A stretch of DNA of 64,000 nucleotides from Neofusicoccum parvum (Eukaryota > Ascomycota > Dothideomycetes > Botryosphaeriales > Botryosphaeriaceae), in NCBI GenBank assembly GCA_020912385.1, contig CP087216.1, forward strand, positions 1,178,001-1,242,000, in the 5' to 3' direction. Both the position numbers and the translations under genes were made by a program. Of the stretch, positions 10,799 to 20,886 are shown in pieces (the stretch's first letter is position 1; each line of letters opens with the position of its first letter). Under the pieces are notes generated by a model. The model was not told the origin of the DNA, did no database searches, and saw only the letters and a program-made list of their open reading frames with translations.

Positions 10799-12821
10799 AT
10801 GGCTGCCTCGGTTCTCGGAAAGCGCACCAGAAGCGCAGCGCCAGTTGCAGGTAAGCCGTTGAGTCCTTCCGTAAACACGCGCTCGCGCCAGAGGCGTGAC
10901 TGACCTGCGTGCAGACTCAACCCCCACAACGCGATGCACGAGGCGCAGTCAATTTGTCGTGCTCGACAACAGCGAAAAAGAGAATCCATTCATCACCCCT
11001 AAGAAGTCGCGTGTAGCAAAATTCGAAGATGACCTGGAGATCGACGAGCTGGCCGAGGGGCAGCTACCGACCAAGCGCACGAGAGGCAGTGCCACGGCCC
11101 CGGCGAAGCATGGCGCGATAGAAAGTAGAGTCGCTCTTTCGCCGGCAAAGATCAATTCGCACTTCAAGACCTCGAAGGCCAATGTGAGCACGGACGCGAA
11201 GACTTCGCAGGTCGCGACTCCCTCGACGCCTCGGCACCGCGACGCGTGCGCGAACAAGGTCGTGGTCACCCCCCGACACCGCGTTCTTGTCGCCGGCAAG
11301 CCTCTGACGCCGCGCACTCCCCGCACACCGACTACGCCGCGCAGTTCGGTTACGACCATCTACAACGACGCGCGCCAACTTTTTATCCGTGGATCTCAAC
11401 CGGGCCGATTGATTGGACGCGACGAAGAGAGAAAGGAGCTCCAACAATTCGTGTCTTCCCGCGTCAATTCCAGGAAATCAGGATGTCTGTACATTTCCGG
11501 CCCTCCTGGAACCGGGAAGAGCGCGTTGGTCAACGAAATCTGCGAAGAGGTCGATGGCACGTCTGTCAAGAGAGCATACATCAACTGCATGAGTGCGAAG
11601 AGCGCGGGCGAGATTTACGTCAAGCTTCTGGAAGAACTTGGCGAAGCAGAGAATGTCCTGGAGGGGATGGAGAAGGAGATGCTTCAGGAGATCCTGTTCA
11701 AGCGCGACGTGTCATACCTGGTTACCCTGGATGAGGTCGACTACCTCCTTGAGCTGGACCTTGAGCTACTTTACAACATCTTCGAATGGTCAATGAAGCC
11801 CAAGTCGAGTCTTGTTTTGCTGGGCATTGCAAACGCTTTGGACTTCACCGATCGTTTCCTTCCTAGGCTCAAGTCGCGAGGTCTCAAGCCTCATCTTCTC
11901 CCGTTCATGCCGTACACGGCTCCTCAGGTGGCATCAGTCATCAGCTCCAAGCTGAAGACCTTGCTTCCTTCCGACACGACTGCTTCCGCCGACTTCGTGC
12001 CGTTTCTTCATCCGACTGCTATTCAATTCCTCTCCAAGAAGGTTGCAGCGCAGACCGGTGACCTCCGAAAGGCTTTCGACATTTGCAGGAGAGCAATCGA
12101 TATGGTTGAGTCAGACACTCGTAACCAGCACGCGAAGAAGTTTGCAGGCGAAACCGATCCGACTGCTACGCCTTCTAAGACAATTCTAATTGAAAACATG
12201 AACCTCTCTTCTCCGGCGCGAACTCCCTCGAAGCCCAGGAAGTCAGCTGTTGAGACATCTCTCTCAGAACTTACAGTCGAAACTGCTCCGCGTGCCTCCA
12301 TTGCGCACATGGCACGCGTCACGGCTGCTGTCTTCAGCAACGGAACATCCCAGCGGCTCAAGAGCCTCAACCTTCAACAGAAAGCGGTGCTCTGTGCGCT
12401 TTCAGCCCTCGAGAAGAAGCTTCGTGACTCAGCTATCACAGCTCTCCCTTCTACGCCATCGAAGCACAGCTCGGCGGCTGCAGCGGCGCCGACTATCAAG
12501 GCGCTCTACGACACTTACGCTTGTCTCTGCAAGCGTGACAACGTCCTGCATCCTCTTACGAGCACGGAGTTCCGCGATGTGATCACCAGCTTGGAGACCC
12601 TCTCATTAGTCTCCGCCCTTGAGGGCAACGGCAAGAGCGGTAGTTTCACAGTTCCCGCCACGCCAAGCAAGCGCGGTCGTGGTGGCGGTGGTTTCAGCGC
12701 TGGCCTTATCGAGGAGAAGAGGATTTCGAGTTCCGTCGGCATGAAGGAGCTGAGTGGCGCGTTGGAAGGACCCGGAAGCGGTGTGCTGAAAGACCTACTG
12801 AACGGGGAGATTGTCGCTTGA
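10799..12821 (+). CDS. CDC6: Cdc6/Cdc18, replication licensing AAA+ ATPase
   Basis: Exons 10799..10850 and 10915..12821 give 652 residues; the 64-nt intron has a CTGAC branch site. Cdc6 binds ORC and loads Cdt1-MCM2-7 onto origins in G1. The N-terminal 160 residues hold a dense series of Cdk sites (ITPKK, LSPAK, STPRH, VTPRH, LTPRTPRTPTTPR), as expected for cell-cycle destruction and export control. The AAA+ module starts near residue 170 (LIGRDEERKELQQF), with Walker A GPPGTGKS near residue 212 and Walker B VTLDEVD near residue 288. Sensor 1 (LLGIANALDFTDR) and sensor 2 (QTGDLRKAFDICRRA) follow. The C-terminus resembles a winged helix. ORC1 is excluded because there is no BAH domain and the length is short. 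Confidence 0.95.
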
Positions 12822-13715
12822 ATTGAAGGATGATTGCAGATGGACTGCATGAGTGACGAACATGTCAAGGTTGTTCTTTCGTTGTTTAGCATAGGCATTG
12901 CGCGGCGTTTTTTTTTTTTTTTTTTTGAGAGGGGCACTGGGTATACCTGCGGCGTTCTGAGGTGCATACGGAGTGTTAGAAGTTGTGTTTGAGTCGGCAT
13001 AAGGGGCATCGTGATGCTTGGGTAGAAAAAGACGAATACACTTGCTTCTCTGACTTCTTCGACGCTCTCATGCAATGCATATGCAAGTGCCGCGACAGCA
13101 TGGTGTCCGGCGCGGATTAGCCGGGCAACTGACTAACAGACACATCGCCGAGATCAGCGAACTGGTTGGGCATAGATGCTTCAACTGCTCGCTGATTGGG
13201 ATACCGGGCGGGCGGTCGCAAGTCTTTAAGATGAAGCTACGGACCTAGGAACCTGCTCAGGGCAGCGAATGACCGCGTTAGGAATGAGCATGGCCAGGAC
13301 CGTTGAACCGGTAAATCAACTACAGGAATCAAAGCGTCACTGATTGGTCTGAGGGTTATGCATACGTTGCCCCTTCATACTCTCGACATTGTCCAATCAT
13401 AGTACTTTACTTTCTATTCGTCTAGGGCTTTGTATCTTTTCATGGAGTTGGAAATGTCTTAATCATTCATTCCCAGTGAATTCGTATAGGCAAGAAGTCT
13501 TAACCCTACTTTTGTGATGCCTTATTTTCCCTTCATGACCAAAAAACAGAAGAGAAAAAAAAACCCTCCTCAAAAACACCGTCGAGGACCTGTGGTCACC
13601 TCAGCACTTCAATATGTTACATATGCAATACACAATTGCCATCTTTCTGTAGCCCTTGCCTCGTCACTACCTTTGCTGAAAATAGTCTACCTCCTCATTT
13701 GCCGAGGACAGTTGC
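12822..13715. other. Convergent intergenic region (CDC6 / mitoribosomal protein)
   Basis: Contains a run of 19 T at 12908-12926, 87 nt after the CDC6 stop, and a short perfect 8-bp inverted repeat (ATCAGCGA at 13153-13160 with TCGCTGAT at 13189-13196). No gene is seen. Confidence 0.5.
13153..13196. repeat. Short hairpin with partial similarity to the foldback element core
   Basis: ATCAGCGA..TCGCTGAT pair perfectly and extend imperfectly inward (ACTGGTTG against CAACTGC). The loop side contains GATGCTTCAAC, close to the AATGCTTCAAC core of the foldback element family. It may be a decayed copy or chance. Confidence 0.3.
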
Positions 13716-14872
13716 TTATATCCTCGTTTGTAACTTGGCATCCGGCGGCGTGCGCGCCAGCACAGTGCGCCAGGAAATGCGGCTCCACCACGTTTCCAAA
13801 AAGCCCCTCTTACCAGCGACGCCCCAGTCGGGGACCCAGACGTGCTCCCAGGTGTTGACGCACAGGACGGGGGTGATATCGGCGCCACCAGGAGCACGGT
13901 TGCGGGCAGCCGCCGCTTGGGCGCTGTGCCGGCCAATGGCGCCAGCAGTGTTCTGGATTCGTGACTGACGGGCGTAGTCAGCGCCGGAGAGGCCGCCGGC
14001 GGAGGTGGCGCTCTGTGTGTTCATGTCGACAGGCTGCTGACGCCAGTGCGCATCCGACAGCGGCGAGCCGGCGAGATAGGTGGAGAGGATCTTCCACGAG
14101 CCGTTGTTGTCCTTGCCCGGCTGGCTGTGCCACACCAGCCACACGAATCCGGGGCCGAACATAGCGTCAGCCGTCGCAAGGAAGTCAGTCCTGAAAGTGT
14201 CGAGAGACCAGAAGGACTTGGTCAGGCTTTCAGCGAGCTCGGCGGGGATCTGCTCCTCCTTGTCGGCCTGCGTTGACGTGTTAGCTGGGGCTTGCGACGG
14301 AGGAGTGGGCCCGGGAAAGCGGATGCAGAGAGGGCTGGCGCAGGGCCACGTACGATGGCTTCGAAGAAGAAGTGGTTGTTGAAGGCCATCGAGGCATAGT
14401 TGAAGGTGGCGGCGAACTGCGGCTCACGGGCGGTTTGCACGACGACAGACCGCGTTTCGTCATCCTCGAGAGTGGTGCCTGGAGATTGATATCAAGCGTC
14501 AGCGCGTGGCAGCGCACCCAATTGACGGCGGCAGAGTATGATATCGGTGGCGGCATACCTGCTACTTTCTCATTCAGCCTGTCCACGATCAGCTGCTGGT
14601 AGTCGGTCCAGGCGGTCTTGTAGCCCTTGGCCGACAGCAGCTCCGGCACGCCAAACTCGGCGAATTTGCTGCCGTGGTTGGTGATGGGCGGGACCTCGTG
14701 GATGCTGCGGCGGGGGGTGGCGTGCTGGAGGCGCTGCTGCTCGACGGCGGTGTTAGAAGGCGTGGCTGCGGGCGGGCAATTGGCCTGCAGGCGCAAGCGG
14801 GGAGTTCCGTACAGTGCATCGCTGGGCGGCGCGCAGGGGCTGCTGCGGCCGGAGGAGTCGGGCGAGGATCAT
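13716..14872 (-). CDS. Mitochondrial small-subunit ribosomal protein of Fe/Mn-SOD fold (mS42/mS43, Rsm26/Mrp1 type)
   Basis: The model, on the minus strand, has exons 14813..14872, 14559..14739, 14354..14478 and 13716..14267, giving about 305 residues. The first exon would encode an Arg-rich, acid-free presequence (starting MILARLLRPQQ) typical of matrix import; its acceptor could instead be 15 nt further in. Sequence blocks resemble iron/manganese superoxide dismutases: FNNHFFFEAI, FGPGFVWLVW, LCVNTWEHVW. Metal ligands are lost: the Asp of the DxWEH motif is Asn, and the first His block is replaced (AWTDYQ). This is the known state of the fungal ribosomal SOD homologues, which are structural subunits of the 37S particle. 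Whether it is mS42 or mS43 cannot be decided by eye. Confidence 0.8.
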
Positions 14873-15553
14873 GGCGCGCTGCGGTGCGGAGGGTGAGGGC
14901 GAGCGCTCTTGAGCAGCTGCCGTGCCGTCGACGCGACTTTTCCACCGCAGATGATGCACGCCGGGTGCCGGCGCACGGGCCGCCGACGAGCAGCCAGCGC
15001 TCCACCGACTCTCCCGCCCGGCGCCAGCGGCCGCTCCCAGCCAACCATCCGCGCGCAGCCCGCCTGCCCTACAACATCCCCAAACTCCGTTTCACACGCG
15101 CGCTGCCAGCGCGAAAGCATAGCCACCCGCCTGGGAGACCGCCCGTCCACTGCGCGCTGGCCGCCCGAGGCCCACCTGCCCGCACCGTGTCTCTCGGCGC
15201 CTCGACAGGCCTATTCTGAGCCATGCTGAGACTCGCGTGGCCCTCGCGCGCCGCGCCTCGCTCGACGGCCGCGGAAACCGGGCAGCAACGGCAGGCCCGT
15301 TGTTTCCTTATATCCTCCACGCGCCGGCCAGCTCACCACTTTTCCCTTGTTTGCTGCATACCCACTCCCCAAGTCCACCCGCTTCTCTTCTCGTTTCCTA
15401 AGCGCCCGCGCCCGTCACGTGTGGCCTCTTTTCTTGCCAATATCCTTCCATTTCCCTTCTGCGCGTCTGGAATACCCGCACAACTGCTCTGGCCTCATCC
15501 TCGCTTCTTGAATCTTTCGCTTGCTCGCGCCCTGCTGGCGTTCCCACCCTAGA
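14873..15553. promoter_or_regulatory. Divergent promoter region, mitoribosomal protein / Mid2-like protein
   Basis: 681 bp of GC-rich, C-rich sequence between head-to-head starts. CT-rich stretches just before 15554 are typical of fungal 5' UTRs. No individual site is assigned. Confidence 0.4.
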
Positions 15554-17158
15554 ATGCGCCCGTCGACACTCCAAAAGCTCTCTGTTCTCTGCATCGTCTC
15601 CACAGCAGTCCCAGCAGCTTCGGCTCTCGCCGTGGCCGTAGATGCCGCGCAGGCAATGCGTCTGCTCCGCCGGGCGGATGCAGACGTCTGCGGCGGCGAT
15701 TCGTCGCTCTCACAGTGTGGCAGCAGCTTTCCCAGCGCCTTTTGCTGTCCCGCAAGCACCACGTGCACCGCCCTCAACGACGACAATGGCGCTGGCGGTC
15801 AAGCGACCTCTGTAATATGCTGCCCCGAGGGCCAAGATTGCAAGTTCATCAGACCGATCACTTGCGATATCGCTCAGCAGAATGCCACTCTGCATCCCTC
15901 AAACGCCATCCACACCACAAACCTTACAGCAACATTAGAAACATGTGGCACCGAGTGTTGCCCGCTGGGCTACAGGTGCCAGAGCGGCCTCTGCGCCATG
16001 ATAGCCGCCGGTGACACCAGCGGGTCGGGTTCCTCTACCACATCGGCTGCTCCGTCCTCAACCTCGATTTCGACTCCCACGGGCGGATCCGTCACCTCCG
16101 GGTTGAGCCCAGGAGAAAGTGCGTCATCGACTGCCACTCCGCTGAGCGAGAAGGGTTCTGGTGGCACCAACAAGGGTGCTATTGCTGGTGGAGTCATCGG
16201 TGGCATCGCACTCGGGATCCTGCTCACGGTCCTGGGCATCTGGCTCTGGAGGAGGCGTCAAGCCTCCGAAAAGAGCCCTCGTTACAGTGGCGACTTCGGA
16301 CCCGTGTCCCGCACTGTCAGCGATCCGATCTACAACCCCGCCCTAGGCGCACGTACAGAATTCCTGCGCCGCGACGCTGCCAGCCCGCCGGGTAATTCGA
16401 GCATCGACCACACCCTGCTCGGCTCGCCTTTCTCTCCGATGAAGGAAATCAATAAGGCCGGGGGCATGAGCCGCAACGGCACCATGACTACAGCCACCAC
16501 GGGTACTTCAGGAAGTGCAACTCCTCTCAACCCCTATGGATACGCTCGGTCGAATGGTCCCAGGCGTAGTCCGAGCAAGCCGTACGGCAGCCTGACGTCT
16601 GGTCCTGGCGGTGGCATGGCTGCAGCATCTCCCAACAAGTCTCCCCGGATCCGCGGTCTCTTCTCGCGACCCTCAAAACAGAACCTTGCTTCCTACCCCA
16701 TGCCACCACCGCCACCGATGACCCAGGGCTCGATCAGTCCCAGCGTCTACACACCAACACCAGCACCTCGTGGATCGCAGCGACAGCGCAGCAGCTCGAC
16801 ACGTAGCCCACCACAAGCTCGTCAACCATTGGGCCCGACACGTAATTTCAGTCTCGGACCGCGTCGCTCGCAGAGCTTGCAGGGGCGCGATAGGCTGAGC
16901 CGCGACCGACCCCGGACGGGCTCTACGGAGACCATCGACGTACTCATGACCGGCTCCAACCAACCCAGTGGCATGGGCTTCCTTGCTCCACCGCCAGGCA
17001 TCCGCGAGCCTGGCGAGCGGCCCTTGACCAGTGAGACGACATTCACTCGGCTCATGGAAAACGCAGGGTTCGGTCGAGAGAGTCGCGATCATGTGAAAGG
17101 ATGGGGCAATATGGGTGCTCCCCGCAACGGTGGAGACACCCCGAGTAATAGGATATAG
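15554..17158 (+). CDS. Mid2-like single-pass cell-surface protein with a Cys-rich ectodomain
   Basis: 534 residues with no intron needed. Order of parts: signal peptide (residues 1-25, LSVLCIVSTAVPAASALA); Cys-rich ectodomain to about residue 150, with paired CC motifs (AFCCPAS, VICCPEG, TECCPLGYRC); a Ser/Thr-rich mucin-like stalk (about 155-205); one membrane segment (AIAGGVIGGIALGILLTVLGIWLW); and a long cytosolic tail of about 300 residues, rich in Ser, Pro, Arg and Gly. This layout is that of fungal wall-stress sensors or Mid2-domain proteins, where the O-mannosylated stalk acts as a rod across the wall. The assignment is by architecture; the ligand and partners are unknown. The tail has many S/T-P and R-x-x-S sites that could be phosphorylated. 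Confidence 0.75.
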   Translation: MRPSTLQKLSVLCIVSTAVPAASALAVAVDAAQAMRLLRRADADVCGGDSSLSQCGSSFPSAFCCPASTTCTALNDDNGAGGQATSVICCPEGQDCKFIRPITCDIAQQNATLHPSNAIHTTNLTATLETCGTECCPLGYRCQSGLCAMIAAGDTSGSGSSTTSAAPSSTSISTPTGGSVTSGLSPGESASSTATPLSEKGSGGTNKGAIAGGVIGGIALGILLTVLGIWLWRRRQASEKSPRYSGDFGPVSRTVSDPIYNPALGARTEFLRRDAASPPGNSSIDHTLLGSPFSPMKEINKAGGMSRNGTMTTATTGTSGSATPLNPYGYARSNGPRRSPSKPYGSLTSGPGGGMAAASPNKSPRIRGLFSRPSKQNLASYPMPPPPPMTQGSISPSVYTPTPAPRGSQRQRSSSTRSPPQARQPLGPTRNFSLGPRRSQSLQGRDRLSRDRPRTGSTETIDVLMTGSNQPSGMGFLAPPPGIREPGERPLTSETTFTRLMENAGFGRESRDHVKGWGNMGAPRNGGDTPSNRI

Positions 17159-17735
17159 GATAGATAGGTAAAGTTCGGATGGCATTGTACGAAGTTATGA
17201 CAATCATGTATGGGCGGCATTCATTCCTTTTAATCATGTGGGCATATTAACTCAGGGCTGGCCGGCTATTCTTTCTTTCTTCCGTGCTTCGGGATAAAGC
17301 ATTTAACATACTGGGCGGCTTCATTGTTTATTTTATCTTGTACGAACGCTGGGTTCTGGGAACTAACAGCAACTCCTTTGACGACTTTCCTTCATTTCTT
17401 CACGTTTTGTCGAAGCTTGATGCATTTGACGGACGGTAATCATCGAGAGAGATTTTGGGATATGCTCTACTGGTAGAGTTGGTCTTGGTTTTAATGCAGC
17501 AAATGAGAAAAAGTATGCCTTGCAACGATGCATTCCCGTCTCTTCAAGTGATTATGTTTAAGTCTCGTCTGAAGTTGCTGCTGCCATCGTCCTTCCGTCT
17601 GATGCCTCCCTTTCATCTCATGTCGCTTTTTATCTGGTATGCCTTTCGTCTGGTGCGGACTTTCATCCAAATTATCTCCGGATCTTATAGAACAATCACA
17701 AGCATGCCCATCTATACAAATCCCATCCATCCCAT
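17159..17735. other. Convergent intergenic region
   Basis: AT-rich 3' flanks of the Mid2-like gene (+) and COQ10 (-). No gene is seen. Confidence 0.5.
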
Positions 17736-18599
17736 CTACCTCTTCAGCGGCCCGCTGTAGTTCAAAACACCTTCGGTGGGGACCTTTTGCTTCGTGCCGC
17801 CCAAGCTCGGCCCATCCAGCAGCTTCTCGACGCGCTGCTCAAACGCCTCGATCATCAGGTTGGCCACCATGGGCGTGACGGCCGTCATCATGGTGCCATA
17901 CAGCGGATTCGCAAACGCGAACTCAACGACCAACGACACCTGCGTCTGCTCCCTCGGCTGCCCGGACGCCGGTTTCTGGGGATCGATCGGATTCTCCCTC
18001 CCCGCACCGCCCAGCTGCTCCGCGCCCGTCGGCGCCGCCGGCGGCTGGTACGGGAACGGCGACACGGTCCAGCGCGTCAGCAGGTGCGTCAGGATCTCGC
18101 CCTGGCCGCCGCCGGCGGCGGGCTCGGCCGGCACGTCGTGGTGGGCGATCTGCTCGGGGCGCAGGCGCGTGCGCGAGCTCCCGCCCACGGCCTCGACGAT
18201 CTCGCCCGGCACGCAGTACACGCGCGACGCGAAGGCCTCGCTGATGCCGCCCCAGCCGACGGCCAGCGTCGCCTCGGCCGGCCAGCGCTTCCCCGTCGCG
18301 GCGTCGGGCCGCGACCACGCCGTCACCTCGGAGCGCTGGCAGTAGGGGAGGAAGGTGTGGTACGAGGACACGTCGGCGATGATGTTGTAGATGGCGCTGG
18401 AGGGGTAGGGGAGCGTGCGCGTCGCGCTGAGGTGTTGCGGCGAGGTCGTGGACGAGGAGGATGAAGAGCTGCTGCCGCCGCCGCCGCCGAGCACGGAGAA
18501 GGGGTTCGGGAGGAAGGCCCGGGTCTGCGGGCGCGTGAGGCGGAGCGCGGGGGTGGGTCGGAGGAGGGCGCGCGCGGGCGCGGTGCGGAGAGCTTTCAT
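17736..18599 (-). CDS. COQ10: Coenzyme Q-binding protein Coq10 (START domain), mitochondrial
   Basis: 287 residues, single exon, starting at the ATG that opens MKALRTAPARALL. Coq10 is a mitochondrial START/polyketide-cyclase fold protein that binds coenzyme Q and is needed for its use in respiration. The N-terminus is Arg/Ala/Pro-rich (presequence), then a Gly/Ser tract. The START domain begins at RTLPYPSSAIYNIIADVSSYHTFLPYCQRSEV and contains VEFAFANPLYG and the C-terminal helix LMIEAFEQRVEKL. Compared with typical family members of about 200-230 residues, there are two insertions of low-complexity sequence in the middle (around GGSSRTRLRPEQ..EPAAGGGQG and QPPAAPTGAEQ..PREQ). They keep the frame, so either the protein has expanded loops or unrecognised introns are present. 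Confidence 0.88.
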   Translation of the reverse strand: MKALRTAPARALLRPTPALRLTRPQTRAFLPNPFSVLGGGGGSSSSSSSSTTSPQHLSATRTLPYPSSAIYNIIADVSSYHTFLPYCQRSEVTAWSRPDAATGKRWPAEATLAVGWGGISEAFASRVYCVPGEIVEAVGGSSRTRLRPEQIAHHDVPAEPAAGGGQGEILTHLLTRWTVSPFPYQPPAAPTGAEQLGGAGRENPIDPQKPASGQPREQTQVSLVVEFAFANPLYGTMMTAVTPMVANLMIEAFEQRVEKLLDGPSLGGTKQKVPTEGVLNYSGPLKR

Positions 18600-18955
18600 G
18601 GCGGTGATGGTGGAGGCGTGGGGATGGCTGGAATTAAGAGAAGTCAATTGGCGCCTGGCTTTCTGGAGACGCGAGGCGTGGAGGCGGTACAAGATGTTTG
18701 TGGGAGAATTGGGCGTCAGCTATTCTTCATGATGGAGCAGCAAGCGTCGCAGAGCAAGGGAGCACAGGCGAGGACGGTCCAATGGCGGGCGAGTGGTTTC
18801 CGAGCAGCAGTGATGATGCTATGACTTCGGCACGGACACCAGCGGCCTTCGCGCTCGCCTTATCGATAGGGCCACTATTTTTCGATTTTCTGTTTCTCTC
18901 CGCCCGACTTCTTCGCCGATCACTGCTTGCGCCAACACTGCAGTTCCCCGCGACC
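18600..18955. promoter_or_regulatory. Bidirectional promoter COQ10 / tRNA methyltransferase
   Basis: 356 bp between the two preferred starts. A palindromic TATCGATA lies at 18861-18868. An in-frame upstream ATG (18821, another at 18782) extends the methyltransferase, so part of this region may be coding. Confidence 0.4.
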
Positions 18956-20296
18956 ATGGCCGACGAATCGAGCCCCTCTCCGCCTCCCCCCGCTGCGGAT
19001 GCCCCCGGGCACAGTGGCCGCACCAGCAAGAAGACGCCGAAGAGCCAGCTCTCCAAGGGCATGGAGCACATCCGCTACGCCGTGACCATCGACCCCGCCG
19101 TCCAGCAGCAGCCCTCGACCTACGGCGTTCCCGACTCGGTCATCGAGCCGGTGCGCAAGCCGGCATCGTCGCGCTCGCACGACCCGGCCAACAACCAGAA
19201 GCGCAGCGACCCGTTCCAGTTCGGGTCGCGGTACCTGGAGGAGGGCGACAACATCTTCGAGTTCAACGCGTGGGACCACGTCGAGGTCGACGACACGTAC
19301 CGCGAGTTCGCCGAGCTGCAGTACTCGCACCAGCGCGAGAACCCCGTCTCCGACTTCGACAAGCAGCGCTTCAACGGCGACCCGGCCAAGTGGTGGAACC
19401 TGTTCTACAAGAACAACCAGTCCAACTTCTTCAAGAACCGCAAGTGGCTGTTCCAGGAGTTCCCCGTGCTGGAGGCCCTGACGCGCGCCGACAGCCCGCC
19501 CACGCTCATGCTGGAGACGGGCGCCGGCGCCGGCAACACCGCCTTTCCCATCCTGAAGCTCAACGAGAACCCGAATTTCAAGATCCACGCGTGCGATTTT
19601 TCGAAGACGGCCGTGGACGTGATGAGGAAGAACGAGGCGTACGACAACGGCGAGAAGATCCAGTGTGATGTGTGGGACGTCGCCGGCGAGGGCGAGCAGA
19701 GCCTACCGCCGGGCATTCAGGAGGGCACCGTCGACGTCGTGCTGATGGTCTTCATCTTTTCCGCTCTGGCTCCGTCGCAATGGACGCAGGCAGTGCGGAA
19801 TATCTACCACGTGCTCAAGCCCGGCGGTTATGTGCTGTTCCGCGACTATGGCCGCGGAGACCTGGCGCAGGTGCGGTTCAAGAAGGGGAGGTACTTGGAG
19901 GAGAACTTCTACGTCCGAGGCGATGGCACGAGGGTGTATTTCTTCGAAAAGGAGGAGCTGGAGAGGATATGGGGCGGCGGTCTGAACATGACTTCAGCGG
20001 AGGCGAAGACACAGAACGGTGAAGTGACCGCACTAATGAACAAGATGGAGCTCAACGAAAAGTCGCCAGAAGACGCCAAGGAGGGCGATTCTTCCATCGA
20101 GCAATTGCCGGTGTTCGACATCGAGTCGATTGGCGTCGATCGACGCATGCTTGTCAACCGTCAACGCAAGCTGAAGATGTACCGCTGCTGGATGCAAGCA
20201 GTGTACCGCAAACCGGGAGGGAGCGGACCCGCAATCGTTAGGAACCCAGTGCAGCCTGCACTCCAGGAGGAAGCTGCGCAGGAAGCCGAGGCTTGA
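18956..20296 (+). CDS. TRM140: tRNA (cytosine-32)-N3-methyltransferase, Trm140/METTL2 type
   Basis: 446 residues from the ATG at 18956; no intron. This family makes m3C at position 32 of the anticodon loop of tRNA-Thr and related tRNAs. Family landmarks present: FQFGSRYL, FEFNAWDHVEVDD, RFNGDPAKWWNLFYKNNQSNFFKNRKWL split over the expected region, and the SAM-binding LETGAGAGNTAFP near residue 190. VDVVLMVFIFSALAP, LKPGGYVLFRDYGRGDLAQVRF and RVYFF also match. The C-terminal extension is Glu-rich. The yeast enzyme is fused to an actin-binding part by frameshift; nothing like that is seen here. The frame stays open upstream to ATGs at 18821 and 18782, which would add an Arg/Leu/Ala-rich stretch that may be a mitochondrial presequence. 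Confidence 0.92.
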   Translation: MADESSPSPPPPAADAPGHSGRTSKKTPKSQLSKGMEHIRYAVTIDPAVQQQPSTYGVPDSVIEPVRKPASSRSHDPANNQKRSDPFQFGSRYLEEGDNIFEFNAWDHVEVDDTYREFAELQYSHQRENPVSDFDKQRFNGDPAKWWNLFYKNNQSNFFKNRKWLFQEFPVLEALTRADSPPTLMLETGAGAGNTAFPILKLNENPNFKIHACDFSKTAVDVMRKNEAYDNGEKIQCDVWDVAGEGEQSLPPGIQEGTVDVVLMVFIFSALAPSQWTQAVRNIYHVLKPGGYVLFRDYGRGDLAQVRFKKGRYLEENFYVRGDGTRVYFFEKEELERIWGGGLNMTSAEAKTQNGEVTALMNKMELNEKSPEDAKEGDSSIEQLPVFDIESIGVDRRMLVNRQRKLKMYRCWMQAVYRKPGGSGPAIVRNPVQPALQEEAAQEAEA

Positions 20297-20553
20297 ATCA
20301 TTCGCTCGGAGATCTAGACGAGACCGGCCAAGATTTCACAAAAAGAGAGCATGTACGGCGTTGGTGCATTATATACCCGATCCACGAAGACCACACCACG
20401 CTACATTTGGGAATAGAAGGCGTTTTGAATGTTTCAAGTCATATGTGCGATTTTATTTGATTTATCCAAAGTGAGTAAACGACAGGGTATGGGGCTCCGC
20501 GTTCTCGCCATCCTCTCATGCCTTGGCATCTCCCTTCTCCCCCACGGCCCACA
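20297..20553. other. Convergent 3' flank region
   Basis: Short AT-rich spacer between the methyltransferase and a small minus-strand gene; no feature is seen. Confidence 0.4.
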
Positions 20554-20886
20554 CTAAGTCTCGGCGTTGGTACCCCTCGCCTTGCTAATTAATTCATCAA
20601 TCTCCTCCTTCTCTTGAACATTTCTGCGTATCGCCTCATCCAGCTCCCTGCGTTCAGCCAAATAGTGTGCCGTCGAGAGCTGTCCGGATCCAGCCAGGTT
20701 ATTCATCGTGTTGGAGCGGTCTGAGAGTTGCCAAAGAACGCGCGAGGCGCGCACGAGACGTTCGGCGCAGTCGGCAAGGTCTTGAGCATTGCGGCTCGCA
20801 TGAGCCTGAACTTCCTTTTTGTGGGAGTCTGGTGAGGAGGCAGGCGTTGGGGTGGAGGAATTCGAAGGTACGTTGCCGCGCTGCAT
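20554..20886 (-). CDS. Small coiled-coil protein of unknown function
   Basis: 110 residues with an ATG start and no intron. The first 20 residues are Ser/Pro/Thr-rich and disordered. The rest is predicted by eye as two helices with heptad-like spacing (DLADCAERLVRASRVLWQLSDRSNTM, then HYLAERRELDEAIRRNVQEKEEIDELI). I do not recognise the family. Its size and helix pattern would suit a small subunit of a coiled-coil complex, such as a kinetochore, Mediator or BLOC-type subunit, but nothing in the sequence decides this. The acidic, charged composition and lack of stop codons over the whole helix region support a real gene. Confidence 0.55.
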   Translation of the reverse strand: MQRGNVPSNSSTPTPASSPDSHKKEVQAHASRNAQDLADCAERLVRASRVLWQLSDRSNTMNNLAGSGQLSTAHYLAERRELDEAIRRNVQEKEEIDELISKARGTNAET

